This document shows, one piece after another, positions 24,813-36,605 of a stretch of 64,000 nt of DNA (position 1 is the first letter of the stretch; every line of letters starts with the position of its first letter). Under the pieces are notes generated by a model, which was not told the DNA's origin, searched no databases, and was given only the letters and a program-made list of their open reading frames with translations. Position numbers and translations under genes: made by a program. This DNA comes from Tenrec ecaudatus (taxonomy: Eukaryota > Chordata > Mammalia > Afrosoricida > Tenrecidae). The stretch is from NCBI RefSeq assembly GCF_050624435.1, contig NC_134546.1, positions 14,655,001 to 14,719,000 on the forward strand, given 5' to 3'.

Positions 24813-25344
24813 ACTTAGAAGAAGACACCACAACCCTGTCAAAGCTCGCTATCTTACAAACAGGAGTCCATTGAAAGAGCGTTACCATGGCACCACACCT
24901 GGATCACATGAAACTGACACGTGCATCACCTGCTCAAATCTCTTCCCACCTGTGGCCGGTCCAGTAGCGCAGGAATCACCCAGTGACTCACTGAGCAACT
25001 AATTACTATCAAGTCAATCCCGTCTATGGACCCCATGAGTGTCAGAGCAGAACTCTGCTCCTCGCCACATTCTGGGACTTAAGTACATCACTCCCTAGAC
25101 GGTTATTTGAAGGGTTACTACCATAAGGGCAAAGGCTTTGTAGCATTTATTAAAATTCAATACCATAAATTTAAATCCCTGGTCTCCAAACAAAATGTGC
25201 TAAATGATCTCCCCTCGGACACCCCCACACACACACTCAAGATGCAGCCCCCTGCCCACTTTACTAATGACTCAGCAGTCAACATATCCACAGCTTCTCA
25301 CTCTAAAACCCTGGAGTGGGAAAGAGAGAAAGCACGTCACTGAA
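24813..25344. other. Unclassified, possible SINE remnant at 24990-25100
   Basis: The phrase 'actatcaagtcaatcccg' hints at a degraded AfroSINE tail. Nothing else recognised. Confidence 0.3.
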
Positions 25345-25562
25345 GGTCATTGAGTGCCTACTCTGTGCTCGGCACCATTCCAAGGATATAAAAGATAAAC
25401 CAGGTGACTTGTCTTCGTGCATTTGCCATCGAATCATCACAGAGCCGCATGAGGTCGGTGACAAAGCTACTTAGCCAATGAAGACGGGTAAAATAACCTG
25501 TGTGATTACCTATGTAGAAAGGGGCTGAGCCAGGGTTCACATTCAGGTCTGCTGTCTCCAAA
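25345..25562 (+). repeat. MIR SINE
   Basis: A good MIR block order: 'ttgagtgcctactctgtgct', 'ggcaccattccaagg', 'gaggtcggtgac', 'gggctgagccagggttcac'. Confidence 0.75.
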
Positions 25563-26004
25563 CTGAATGTGTTAGATGTGCTTATGTATCCAAACCAAAC
25601 CCACTGCCATCAAGGTGATTTGAAATCATAGTGAACATGTGGGAAGGCGGATACTAAGATATGTCCATGCTTCGTGCTTCTGATTGCTGTGTCTGGCCTG
25701 AGAGGGGCTCCCCAAAAGTTATGCTCTTACATTGAGAAAGAAGTCATGCCTGGCCTTTGTGACTGTAGAAAGGGAAGGAACCATTGCCCCTATTAGGCCC
25801 ACAATAATCACAGGCAATATAGAAGAACAGCCAAGACCACATAGATGAGGGCGCTAGTGGACCAGAGCTGGGGTGTCCTGTCCTCCTCTCATTGCATTCC
25901 CGAGGTTGTGAGGATCAGATGTAATTAATCGTATGAAGACTGGCTGGTAACTGACATATATCACCATATAGGAAAGGTCTTGTCTCTAAAAGCTGAAAGG
26001 TACC
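25563..26004. other. Unclassified intergenic sequence
   Basis: Nothing recognised. Confidence 0.4.
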
Positions 26005-26205
26005 CATAGTGGTTGAGTTGATTCTGAAGCCTTGCAACCCTACAGAATAGACGAAACCTCTATGTCAGGTTTCTGAGGCTAAAAATCTTTAGGGGAGCAG
26101 ATTGCCTCATATTTGACCAGGGGACCAGCAGGTGGGCTTAAACCATTGACTACTGGGTTGTCAGTTCAATGTTTCATCCACTGTACCACCAGGGCTCCAG
26201 CCTAA
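26005..26205 (-). repeat. AfroSINE
   Basis: Full-length antisense copy ending 'ccactgtaccaccagggctc', the complement of the tRNA-derived head. Confidence 0.75.
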
Positions 26206-26374
26206 AAGCAAAAAAAATTAACTTGAAATATTAAAAATCCCTTTTTATATTTACCAGGGAATTCTTCAGACATAGAGTTAGACATTGTTCAGTCACTGGG
26301 CTAGAAAAATCTGAAATCACTGAGGAGATGGACAGCCTGCAGGCACCAGGTTCCCGTGCAGCCATGGGCATGTG

Positions 26375-27855
26375 CCCCAAATAATCATCAAATGCACATG
26401 TATCAGAGTGTCATGACCCATTCTACTGGTGGGCATTAAGTTGTGCTATCTCCTTGCTGTTATGAACAGGGCTGCAATGAACCTGGGTGTGCCTATGTCT
26501 ATTCTTTAGGATGTGTACCCAGCCCAGAGAACCTCTAGTCCTAGTTGTTCAAGGTGGCACCACACCTCTTTCCACAGTGGCTGTACATATTTACAATCCT
26601 GCCAGCAGTGTTCGAGGGTTCCAATCACGCTGAAGCCTCTCCAAAGTGTGCTATTTTCTATATTTGAACTTGGCTTCATTGTTGATGTAAAGGGGTATCT
26701 CATCATTTTGATTTGCATTTCTCTGCTGGCTAATGACCACGAACGGGCATCCCTTCATGTTTGCTTGCCATTTGGATGTCATCTTTGATGAACTGTGTGT
26801 TCATGTGCTTTGCCCACTTTTTAAGTGGGTTATTCATCTTTTTCTTATTGGGGGTTTGTGGTCTTTTCTAGATTTTAGAGATTAGTCCCGGTCAGTCATG
26901 TTCTTTTTTTTAATTCCCCACTCTGTTGACTCTCTTTTTCATTCTTTTGGTGAGTCTTCTGATGCACATACTTATTTTACATTGAGTAGACTCCAGGCAT
27001 CTACGTTGTCATCTACTCTGTATTTCGCTCATTGTAATTGAAAGTATGTCTTAGCCCTGCAAGAGGCCCTTAAGTTTGTCTCTATTTTCTCATTGATCTC
27101 CTTGGTAATTCTAGGGTTGACATTTAGGTCTTTGATCCATTTTTGAGGTTTTGTTTTGTTTTACACAGGGAGAGTTATGGGTCCTGTTTCATTCTTCTGC
27201 AGAGTAAGATCCAATTTTGACCACATCATTTGTTGAGCACTGATAATACAGTAGTTATACATTGAGTTGCAATATGCATAGTCAGCAATATGAGACCACC
27301 AGCAGTTCTGTGATGAAAGACTGGGCTTTCTATTCCAGTCAAAGTCTCGGTAACCCACAGCGGGCTGCAATGAATCAGTAGAGATCCGATGGCAGTGAGT
27401 TTTGGTTTATTGTTGTTGTTGTTGTTGAAGACACTATCTCTTTCCTAATTAATATTCTTTGGATATTTGTCAATTGTCAGTTGTCTGTAAATTGACTGAT
27501 TTATTTCTGGGCTCTCTGTTCTGCTCCATTGGATAATATAATCCCTATCATGGTATTGGTACCAGGCTGTTTTGACTGCTCTGACTGTGTAATAGATTTT
27601 CGAAGTTGGGAAGTGAGAGACCTCCTACCATGATTTTTCCTCTTTAAAAGTTATTTGCTTCGTCTAGTTCGCTTCCTTCTTCATATGAAGATAATAATTA
27701 GTTTTTTCATTACTTTAAAAATCAAAGTTGGGATCTGGAATTTCATTGTGTTTATAGGTTTCTTTGGGTAATATTGACATTTTCACACTATTAAGCCTTC
27801 TTATCCCTGAACTCAGAATAGGCTCCCAATTATGTAGGAAGAGACCCCCTTTAAA
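26375..27855 (-). mobile_element. LINE-1 fragment, ORF2 C-terminus and downstream
   Basis: A 1.5 kb antisense L1. Diagnostic blocks are 'attttgatttgcatttctct', 'tgctttgcccactttttaag', 'ctgttctgctccattgg' and 'ttggtaccaggctgtttt', all complement of the ORF2 end. Heavily mutated, with a TTG repeat at about 27412-27428. No long frame survives. Confidence 0.8.
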
Positions 27856-28367
27856 AGAGTGTTTTAGCTAGGGCTCTCTGGGATGCAAATAACAAATCTT
27901 CATCACCGTGGGACTCTAGTCAGGTACTTCTCCACCCAAATTCCACATTTTTCTTTTGAATCTGGAGTCTTTAATATTGAGCAGCAATCTGTGAACCAGC
28001 TGGCCCCCAGAAACCCTGCAAATGTTCAACAGGCAGATTTGATGCAATGAACAGGAAGTAGAGTTCAGCACGCCCTTTTGTGAGTCAGAAGCCAAAAGTA
28101 TCTGACTCAGGCCATGATCCAGATATCCTTCCAAGTCCTTCTTTTATAGCCTAACAGCAAAATGAATCAGGTCCTCTGGGTGTGTTTATGGATTTCTTTT
28201 CTTTCTTTCTTATTTTTTTAAATGCTCTACTCTAGAATTCACTGCTCATCTTTCCTGTTTAGATTCCTGATTTGGCCAACCAATAGTCAGCATTTTTTTT
28301 TAATCAAAGATTGCCTTATAGACTGACCTATAGTCAGGTACTGTGGTTCTACAGGAGGGAAAATAAC
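27856..28367. other. Unclassified, possibly LTR-related
   Basis: Starts near 'gctagggctctctggga', which recalls antisense ERVL-type LTR ends, but no duplication could be matched. Confidence 0.3.
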
Positions 28368-28565
28368 GCACTGCCATCAAGTTGATTCCGACTCATAGTA
28401 ATCCTATAGGATAGAGTAGAATTTCTCCTTTTGGTATCTGAGACTTGTTAAATCCTGACAGAAACAGACAGCCTTATCTTTCCTCTGCAGATTGACCAAT
28501 GGGTTCAAGTGGCTGACCTGGGGATTAACAACTCAATGCGTAGCCCACTACACCACCAGGGCTCT
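28368..28565 (-). repeat. AfroSINE
   Basis: Full-length antisense copy: 'cactgccatcaagttgattc' to 'ccactacaccaccagggctc'. One of the best preserved in the window. Confidence 0.85.
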
Positions 28566-29651
28566 TTGAAGACCCTCCATGCAAGTATAATTTATAGAAA
28601 GAACCATCTGTTAAGTCTATTAAATAGGACAAAGATGAGACAAAGACAAATCATTTCATTTAGGGCGACCATGGACACAAGACCATGATGGTGTCCAGGA
28701 ATTCACAGAAACTTGGCCAATTAAGTAGGCCAATGAGAACAAAGGAAACTGTCACAAAATTATTACTGGTGGCAGATCAATTTATCACAGTTGCAGGTGG
28801 ATCTACAAAAGTGAGAAATATATAATGATTGATGTACATATACTATTGTGGATTAGTAACATTTACAAGACTGGATCAGGGCCTTTCAACCAAGACAGAC
28901 AGGTAGGACTCATGACCATGGGACACTAGTTCCCCAACTGCCATCAGAGGCACACCCAAGCAAGTACTTGAGGGTAAGAGCATCCCTCTCTGGACTGGCT
29001 ACGGAAGTCGCAGTAATCCATTTTTCAAACATACTCTGTCTGAGGACAAGCCTTTTTACATTGTTAGTCAATGATCAGAACGAATTCAGTAGAGGATGAA
29101 TCTATGAGGAGATTAAAAATCAGATTTGGGGCTCCACTATCAGCCATAGCCATCCTCAAACCTAGTGCTCATAATTTAAACCTAGTGCTCAGAATGTAGT
29201 GGTTAGCCACTATAGGCCAGTTTGCTGTGTTCAGGGGACAGGATCATGTGTTACAGGATCATGTGTTAAAGACACTAGTAACTCAAACTATTGTCTGTGG
29301 AGGAAAAGTATCAGCACCTATAAGCTTATTTTTGTTTTGTTTTGTTTTTCATATTTTATGTTATTGATCAGCTCCCTGAAGGATATCTAAAGACTCCATG
29401 AAGTGCAACAGAATATTATTTCCTCCAATATAAAATATATATATACATTCAGCATTGACTCAATGAGTTTAGAGTTTCACAGTTTATAAAGTTATAAACT
29501 TTCTATAACTAGGGTAGTGACCTCATGCCATAAAATTAAAAAAAAACACCTCTAAGTAATAATATTCTTGTTACAGATTTTTATAAATACATTTGAAATT
29601 TGTTTCTAACAATGGTTAAGCAACATTGTACATAATTTTTTTAATGTCCCT
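28566..29651. other. Unclassified AT-rich sequence
   Basis: No confident repeat. A short direct repeat, 'acaggatcatgtgtta', occurs at 29239 and 29256. Confidence 0.35.
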
Positions 29652-29757
29652 AACCAAACCAAAACAGACAGGCTCCTCTTTCTCCTGAGGAGCAGCTGGT
29701 GTGCTTGAACGGCCTACCTTGCAATTAGCAGCCTGATGCTAACCCAACAGCACCTGG
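29652..29757 (-). repeat. AfroSINE, internally deleted
   Basis: Antisense: a short tail fragment joined to the head block 'gcaattagcagcctgatgc', then 'cagcacctgg'. Confidence 0.5.
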
Positions 29758-30059
29758 ACACTCATTAATTTACAAAATGAAATTCAACTGGCCAAAGTGT
29801 TTTGCCAAAATAATGCTGACTGTCCAAGAGGAAATAATAGTAAATTTTTAAAGTACCCAGATTCTACAAATGTTGCAGTATATAAAGAAAATTAAACATA
29901 TGGTGTTTACTAAAAGATCTTTAACAGGCTACCCTGGGAACTCAATTCTGAAATAAAAGTTGGTGTACTAAAACAAAGATGTTTCAGGGCAACCCCAAAA
30001 ATCTTTTATAAATTCAGCCACCAGGAAGGACGATGCTGGATCAGAAGAATTCTTGTATC

Positions 30060-30206
30060 TTGTGTATCTACCAGGAGAAAGATGGGGCTTTCTACTCCTG
30101 AAAGGAGATCCAGTCTCAGAAATCCACAGGGATTGTTCTACTCTGTCCTAGTGGGTGGCAGTGAGTCAGAATTGATTCGATGGCAGTGACTTTGGTGTTT
30201 TGTTTT
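30060..30206 (+). repeat. AfroSINE, 3' part
   Basis: Sense: 'ggagaaagatggggctttct', 'cctagtgggtggcag', 'tgagtcagaattgattcg', then 'atggcagtgactttgg'. Confidence 0.7.
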
Positions 30207-30211
30207 CTGTA

Positions 30212-30700
30212 TCTACATCATACACGCATAAGTCACCTGCACCGCCATACCTGTCACTGTCATTCCTTCCAGATTCGCTGCCATAACTCTCTTGGCTTCT
30301 GGTCCTCTAGTCCTGGGCCTTCTACATCCATCTCCTCCAGGCTAACGGATAGACCTACCTCTGCCTTGTTTACCTGTGCAGCAAGAGCAGCTGCAACCAC
30401 GGGCATCAGGGGACGCCCTCTGAGCCACCTGAATCTGCCACCTAGCCAGGAACTCTCCATCATGGTTCATAAGGCATCTGATTCAGGTTCTGGATGGTTG
30501 ACAGCAATCAAGCTGAAATCCCAGATATTGATAAATCTCCCAGTCATTGTCAACCACTACCTCAGCCATTGCCCGGAGACTTCTTCCAACACCTGCTCAT
30601 CAGCATCGAAACTGAGCCCTCCCATGAAAAGCTCCTGTTCATCAGAGCCCATGACAGTGATTTGGGGTCATGGAAACTGAAACACAGAACAGCCTGAGTG
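30212..30700 (-). pseudogene. RBM3/CIRBP-like processed pseudogene
   Basis: On the minus strand an ATG at 30652-30650 opens a sequence close to the start of cold-inducible RNA-binding proteins: MGSDEQELFMGGLSFDADEQ, matching the RNP2 region of an RRM. It is followed after a small deletion by AEVVV. In a shifted frame come a block resembling the RRM end (WQIQV) and a glycine/arginine-rich part containing GRGRSIR. It is intronless, with at least two frameshifts and stops, so it is a dead retrocopy. RBM3 seems slightly closer than CIRBP. An AfroSINE abuts the 3' side, and no poly(A) or target duplication could be defined. Confidence 0.6.
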
Positions 30701-30734
30701 ACAACGAGTGCTGAGATGCAAAGAGGATCCATCT

Positions 30735-30812
30735 CGGAGGATTGATTTAAAATGCAAAGTCTCAGGCCAGCCACAGGCCTGCTGAATCAATACTGGTGTT
30801 TACAAAATCCCC
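30735..30812 (+). repeat. MER5A-like hAT fragment
   Basis: The order 'gatttaaaatgcaaagtctc', 'aggcctgctgaatcaa' recalls this ancient mammalian non-autonomous hAT element. Short, from memory only. Confidence 0.35.
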
Positions 30813-30817
30813 TAGGT

Positions 30818-31009
30818 CTGTGGTTCTCAACCTCTGGGTCACAACCCCTGTGGGGGTTGAAAGACGCTTTCAAAGGGGTCACTCAATTTGTAACAGTAGC
30901 AAAATTACAGTGATGAAGTAGCAACAAAAATAATGTCATGGTTGAGGGTCATCACTACATGAGGATCTGTATTAAAGGGTCACGGCATTAGGAAGGGTGA
31001 GAACCACTG
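30818..31009 (+). mobile_element. SPIN-type hAT transposon (non-autonomous)
   Basis: A 192 bp element in the opposite orientation to the copy at 16693, with CTGTGGTTCTCAACC and a GTGAGAACCACTG right end. Internal blocks 'gatgaagtagcaacaaaaat' and 'gggtcacggcattagg' are present. Flanks CCCTAGGT and CCCCAGTT match at 6 of 8. Confidence 0.85.
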
Positions 31010-31162
31010 CCCCAGTTTATCTATCGGCATTGAGTCTTGAAGCATTGGTGTAGAATACCATTCTCCGGAGCTGTTTTTGAGCAGGAAGCTTTGAATGGCA
31101 GTCATAATTCATTCCTTTGTCAAGTACACTATTTCCATTGACAACACATTGTCTATCCTTCT

Positions 31163-31646
31163 GTGAAGGTCAGGGGTTATGTCAACCGGACACACCTGGA
31201 TAAGGGTAGGGGCAGGTCTAACCTATCAGTTTGGCTCACAGCCTGATGACAAGTGTTTAGTGCCATAAGCCTTTTTGTATAAGAGTGAGAGACACTCAGA
31301 ACTCTTTCTCTCTCTTTCTCCTCTTTCACCTGCCTACTTGCTGGGACTCTGACTACCTTCGGAGAATGATATGCTGTGGGCCACCCAACCCTGAGAGCTG
31401 TCCTCACCCTGCTATTCCACCAACCTTGGATCCACATGACTCTGCACCCACCAGCCTTGATCTTCCTGCTTCCGTTTCATCCCTCTGCATCATCGGTCTG
31501 TAGCTACATCAGCCTGAAGAGGGTTCAGGCTAGCATTGCACTGATGAACTTGAGTTGGACTGGGTTGGGATGCCTTCTAGATATAAGATTGCTTCTTGAT
31601 ATGAGTCTCACTGATTTTGTTTCTCTGCACAACCCAGCTTAGCATA
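31163..31646 (+). mobile_element. Solo LTR, ERVL-like family
   Basis: A 484 bp LTR beginning TGTGAAGG and ending GCATA, the final CA having mutated. Perfect 5 bp target duplication CCTTC at 31158-31162 and 31647-31651. Collinear with the LTR at 56196. Confidence 0.75.
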
Positions 31647-31786
31647 CCTTCCTCTTAGGGACATATACATATTTTTATAGGAAAACCAGAAAACTGGCAG
31701 AAGGAAAATGAAGAACCTGCTGATAACAGTTCGGGGTGGAATGTTGTCCACAAAGAATATTGTTGCAGTTCGATCTTTATATAAGG

Positions 31787-31975
31787 AGGTCCAGTGGTGC
31801 TGTGGGTCACGTGTTGGCTGCTGACTACAAGGTCTGTGATTCAAACCCAGCAGGAAGTCTGCAGGAGAAAGATGAGGCTGTCTGCTCTTAAAATATTTAG
31901 TATCCCAAACCCTGTGTGGTCCCTATGAACTGGAATCAACTCCATGCTGATGGCTTTTGGGTCTGTCTTTTAGTT
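31787..31975 (+). repeat. AfroSINE
   Basis: Sense copy with head 'ggtccagtggtgctgtggg', B-box-like 'gtgattcaaaccc', and tail 'ctatgaactggaatcaactc'. Confidence 0.7.
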
Positions 31976-32139
31976 TGGGGTCTTTACACACACACACACA
32001 TTCATCTCTACTCCCCACCCCACCCCCACCAACCTGTGAGGGGATCGCGTGTGAAAATAAAGTCTTTGGAGAGTAGTATCCCTTAAGTTCGCATCAGGTT
32101 AAGCCAGAGCACAGTGAGTCATGATCCAGCTGAATGGTC

Positions 32140-32660
32140 CTCTCATTTTAAAAAGTTAAGAGAACCAGAGAGATGGCGAAAGACTGGCCAAGGAGAAGAT
32201 GCATCCACAAGCCAAGGCATGGCTGAGGCTACAGAAACCCGAGGTGGGCAGACAAGAAAGGAACTTCCTCCAGATGCAGGGTTTTCCCAAGTGGGTGGTG
32301 CCACCCCCTGGGGCGGGGGCACTGACAAGATCCAGTGGGTTGGGGAGGGGGGAGGGGGAGCTGCCAAAACAAGACCTACCTACACTTGATCCTGGGCTAT
32401 GTGCTTCGGCGCAGAAGAGTTTAATGGCCAGGGTGGGCTGAGTAATAGTTTTTGTTTTGTTTTGTTTTGTTTTCGGAAAGGGGGGTAATAGATTAAGTTT
32501 GGGGACATTTTTCCTAGAGACGTTTAAGAGGGCACGACCTGACCAACACAGGAATTCAGACTTCTAGCCTCCAAACCTGTGAGCCAAGACAGTTCTGCCT
32601 TGATAAGCCAGCCAGCCTGTGTGATTTCGTAACCGCAGCCCTTGCGAGCTCCTGCAGTGA
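32140..32660 (+). mobile_element. MLT1-like (MaLR) LTR, old
   Basis: Contains 'ccacaagccaaggcatggct' in the middle and 'cagacttctagcctccaaac', 'ctgtgagcc' at the end, the typical MLT1 order. The edges are vague. A (TTTTG)n tract lies at about 32450-32473. Confidence 0.5.
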
Positions 32661-32771
32661 CAATTCAGCATTCCCATGGGAGCTCGGGGAGGGAGACTTG
32701 TTCGTTGTGGGAGAGACTTTATTTGGAAAGCATTTTGGCTTTGGTTTCCAACAGAGATATTCTTTGCTGAG

Positions 32772-32955
32772 TCCTGCTGGGTTGATTGACTCGCAGTGAC
32801 TCCATGTGCCCTAGCAGAAGAATCCCAGAGGATTCTCTTAACTGCAGCCTTTAAGGAAACAGATCACCAAGTCTTGCTCCTGTCCAGCTTCTGGGTGGAT
32901 TTGAACTGCCAACCTCTTGATTAGCAGCCAAGAGCCTAACCACTGGGGTACCTTA
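32772..32955 (-). repeat. AfroSINE
   Basis: Antisense: 'ggttgattgactcgcagtga' to 'gagcctaaccactggggtac'. Confidence 0.7.
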
Positions 32956-34764
32956 TTCTATCTATCCTTTTGTCTCATATGAACACAGGCCTGCTAAGAC
33001 AAGTGTGTCCATCTATTATTATAACCAATTCCTCACCTTGAATTACCATTCTAATTCCTTCTAGAACAAGCCAACTAAGTTCTCCTGCTCAACTGCCATA
33101 CTTTATGAAATGGAAATTATGGCCAGACGATATTGAGTCAAGGTCATGGAGCTGATGAAATCTTCTGGCAACACCGCAGCTCCCAGTCTTGACTTTTCTC
33201 TGAGGGTGTCCTTCACTAAGCAAAGCTGCCCCCGGGCAAACACTGCCGCCTGTGGAGTTACTGGGGGAACGGAGCTTAGAGGGGTCACAGTCAGGATACT
33301 TCTGAGAGAACACAAGCTGGCAAAAAAAAACTGGGGACAAGTATTTGCCAAATTTTGCATCAAGGTCTGGAATGAAGATTCTGTGCTGGCCTCATTCCCT
33401 CGCACTATACAGCGCCATCCAGAACTTTCTGACAGGACCATTAAGGAAACAGCAAGTACAAAATGTTGAAAACAACTGCCCAGCTGCTCCCGGGGTCGCC
33501 GCCGTTTGACTGCAGCTGTGGAGAATTGTTGTTGAAATCCATGCTCCATATTGCTCTAAAAGCATTTCAAAGCAGTTCTGAGAAAGTCATGTGCACTTTG
33601 GTCAATGGAAAACTATTTGTGACGAGCCATCCATCACCGTCTTTCAACAGCCTCCACCAGAAAGAGGCGGGGCCCACGGGGGACAGAAGGCCAGACGCAA
33701 GTCAGTAGAAGGCCAACTCACATTCCTGTTGCCTCTGTCTCTCTGGGCGACCCTAGAAGACCACCTGCCCTCTTGTGTCCTCACCAGGACGTGTAGAGGA
33801 AGAAAAGGGAAGGATGGAGACACCGCACACTGCTGTTTGCCACGCACCTGCATTTAAGAACTGTAAGCTTCTGGGAAGGTGAAATCGAAAGCCCTTCCCA
33901 CGAACATTCCTCCATCAGTACTAAGTCCAGCAATGCTGCATTCATGACAATACCCTCCCAGAGCGATGGCCTCCAAGCCAAAGACATTTGTGAAGGATCA
34001 TGGTTACTCGTTTACTCTTTCTCATTATTCAGTCTTCTAAGTAGAAATGCTACCACGATCCTTCTTAAGATTCATAGACTGCATTTCCCTGGGGGAGTGA
34101 CAGCATAGAGTGGAAGGAAGGGACATGATAAAGTTTAGCAGGTGAAGCCATATTGTATTATTCCATTTGGGAAAGACTTAAAAGAAAATAAACAAGACCA
34201 AACTATAGTGTTCAGAAATACTTGCTAAGGTGAAAAGTGAGGAAATTATTGTCCTAAAAATTACGGTGGTAGTCGATTTGCCGGGTAGTCATAGAGGGTA
34301 GGGGTAGAGGTATAAGTGAAGGTTGCTTTGTTGTATTTTGTACAAGTTACACACATTCTATTTCTTGACCTTGGGGCAGGGGAGCAATAGGGGTGTTCAA
34401 GTTGTAGTCAATTGTTGAACAATGAGTTTCTATTCTCCTGCCCCCCTTGGCTTGTGTGTTTCCTTCAAAATTAATTTTCTGTTTTAAAGACTAGGACCAC
34501 AGATGGAGAGAGGGGGATTCGCCAACAGGTCCTTTATTATCTGAACCTTATTTGATGGCTTTTGCCCCTTCATTTCCGTTGGTGTCCGGAAGAGAGAATT
34601 CAAGCTGCTGGCGAAATTCAGGATTCGGTATGCCAGATACTCAACCCTTTCCTGTTCACGTTCCTGACTGGACCCCTTTTGACTCATCTGTGTCATTCAA
34701 ATAATTTTTCAAAGCAATAAAACTGTTTAAAGCAGCATGCATAAGAAAGGTGGTCGTTTTCAGT
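32956..34764. other. Non-repetitive block, possible conserved noncoding element at 33085-33660
   Basis: The segment 33085-33660 lacks repeats, is moderately GC-rich, and is open by chance in several frames (148 codons antisense), a common by-product of constrained noncoding DNA. No initiator context, splice signal or known domain supports a gene. The segment 34250-34460 has unusual G-rich then AT-rich sequence without a family match. Confidence 0.4.
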
Positions 34765-34925
34765 CTCGTCTCATCCCTTTGACTCACAGTGACTGGGAGG
34801 GACGGAGGAGGACAGCTCTGTTGGGTTTTGTAGGCTGTAACCTTTCCAAGAGCAGGGCTTTCTCCAGTGGAGCCCGCTCGGTGGGTTCAAGCATTTAGGT
34901 TAGTTGTGTGCTTAATTGTTGTTCT
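34765..34925 (-). repeat. AfroSINE, degraded
   Basis: Antisense: 'tttgactcacagtgactggg', 'ctgttgggttttgtaggctg', 'ggtgggttcaagcatttagg'. Confidence 0.55.
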
Positions 34926-34975
34926 AACATGGCTTGTTTACAGGAAAATAACACTAAATCAAACCCACAGGCGGC

Positions 34976-36313
34976 CCTGTTGTTGGTATTAGGTGCCACC
35001 GGGTCAGGTCCTACTCATAGGGACCCTGATGCAAGAGATTGACATGCTGTCTGGTCCTGTGCTGTCCTCACGTGGTTATTAATTTCAGCCCGTGATGCAG
35101 CCAACTGTGTTAATCCATTAGTAACGGTCTCCCTCGCTTTGGCTGCCCTTCCACTTTCCCAAGCATGGTGGCCTTTGCCAGGGCTCTGTCTGCCTTTCAA
35201 AAGGACTTCGTCTCACCATCTTTGCCTCTAAGGAGCATCTTGGTTATACGTCTCCCAAGACTGGTTTGGTTGTTCTTTGGGCAGCCCGTAGCACTTTCGA
35301 TAGTCTTTGCCAGCACCCGAATTCAAATGCATCGGTTTGTCTTCGGTGTCCCTTATTCAGTGTTCAACTTTCATATGCACATGCAGTGATTGAAAATGCT
35401 ACGGTTGGGACAGGCACACCTTCATCCTCAAAGTGAAGTCCTTGCTTTACAACAGTTTAAAGAGTTCCTGTGCAGATTTACCTAATGCAGCGGTTCTCAA
35501 CCTGTGGGTCACGACCCCTTTGGGGGTCAAAGGACCCTTTCACAGGGGGTGCCTGATTCATCACAGTAGCAAAGTGACAGTGATGAAGTAGCAACAAAAA
35601 TAATTTAATGTTTGGGGGTCACCACAACATGAGAAACTGGATTAGAGGGTCGCAGCATTAGGAAGGTTGAGAACCACTGACCTAATGAAACTGCTGCTTC
35701 CAGGAGCATTGATTGTGGATCCAAGCAAGATGAAGTCCTTGGCAGCTTTAATCTTTTCTCTGTTTATCATGATATTGGCTATTGGCTCCATGGTGAGAAT
35801 TTTGGTTTTCCTTACACTGAGTTGTAATCCATATCAAAGGCTGCAATCCTTGACTTCTTCAGCAAGTGCTTCAAGTCTTCCTCACTTTCAACAAGCAAGG
35901 TTATGTCATCTACATGTCACAGGTTGAAATAAGCCTTCTTCCAATCCTGGTGCCACGCTCTTATTCGTATAATCCAGTTCCTCTGATCACTTTCTCTGCA
36001 ATATATTGAATAAATATGGCAATAGGCTACAACCCTGACAGACCTTTCTTGATTTTTAAACCATATAGCATTCCCTTGTTCTAGTCTCATAACTGTTTCT
36101 CGATCCATGTACCAACTCTACATGAGTGCAATTAAGTGCTCCGGAATTCCCATTCTTCTCAAGGCTAGCCATAGTTTGCTGTGGTTCACAGCGCCAAATG
36201 CCTTTACACAGTCAATGTAGCACAAGTAAACATCTTTCTGGTATTCTCTGCTCTCGGCAAAGATCCATCTGACATCAGCAATGATATCTATCTGCATAGA
36301 AGGAAATCCAGTC
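34976..36313 (-). mobile_element. RTE-clade LINE 3' half, with inverted 5' segment beside it
   Basis: Antisense RTE from its 3' end (34976) through the RT region to about 36313, split by a SPIN at 35488-35679. Beyond 36313 the same LINE continues as endonuclease-region sequence on the opposite strand. Frames are broken throughout. Confidence 0.8.
35488..35679 (+). mobile_element. SPIN-type hAT transposon (non-autonomous)
   Basis: A 192 bp element with intact ends CAGCGGTTCTCAACC / GGTTGAGAACCACTG and a perfect 8 bp target duplication, ACCTAATG, at 35480-35487 and 35680-35687. It is inserted in an RTE copy that reads continuously once it is removed. The best preserved SPIN here. Confidence 0.93.
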
Positions 36314-36605
36314 AATAAAATGATTATTTAAATTTATGCACCAGCCACTAAAGCTAACGATGCAGAAATCAAAGAATATTACTAACATTTTCAGCCTGAA
36401 GTTGATCAAACATGCCATTACGGCACATCGTTAAGTACTGGCAGTGGAAATGTAAAAGTTGAACACAAAGAGGAAAGAATATTTCTTGAAAAATATGGCC
36501 TGGGTGATAGAAATGAAAGCGGAGGTCAGATGATAGGATTTTACAAAACCAACTACTTCATCATAAAGATCTTTTTCCAGCAACATGAAAGGTGACTGTG
36601 TATAT
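36314..36605 (+). mobile_element. Inverted RTE 5' segment (endonuclease region), left part
   Basis: Sense RTE: 'aatttatgcaccagccacta' and 'tatggcctgggtgatagaaa', collinear with 14370-14640. Its orientation is opposite to the adjoining RT half. Interrupted by a solo LTR at 36606. Confidence 0.7.

Noticed and set aside
30180..30680. 166-codon plus-strand frame
   Set aside because: It lies antisense to the RBM3/CIRBP-like retrocopy, which explains its openness.
33103..33549. 148-codon antisense frame
   Set aside because: No domain, signal peptide or splice context, and equally long frames on the other strand.
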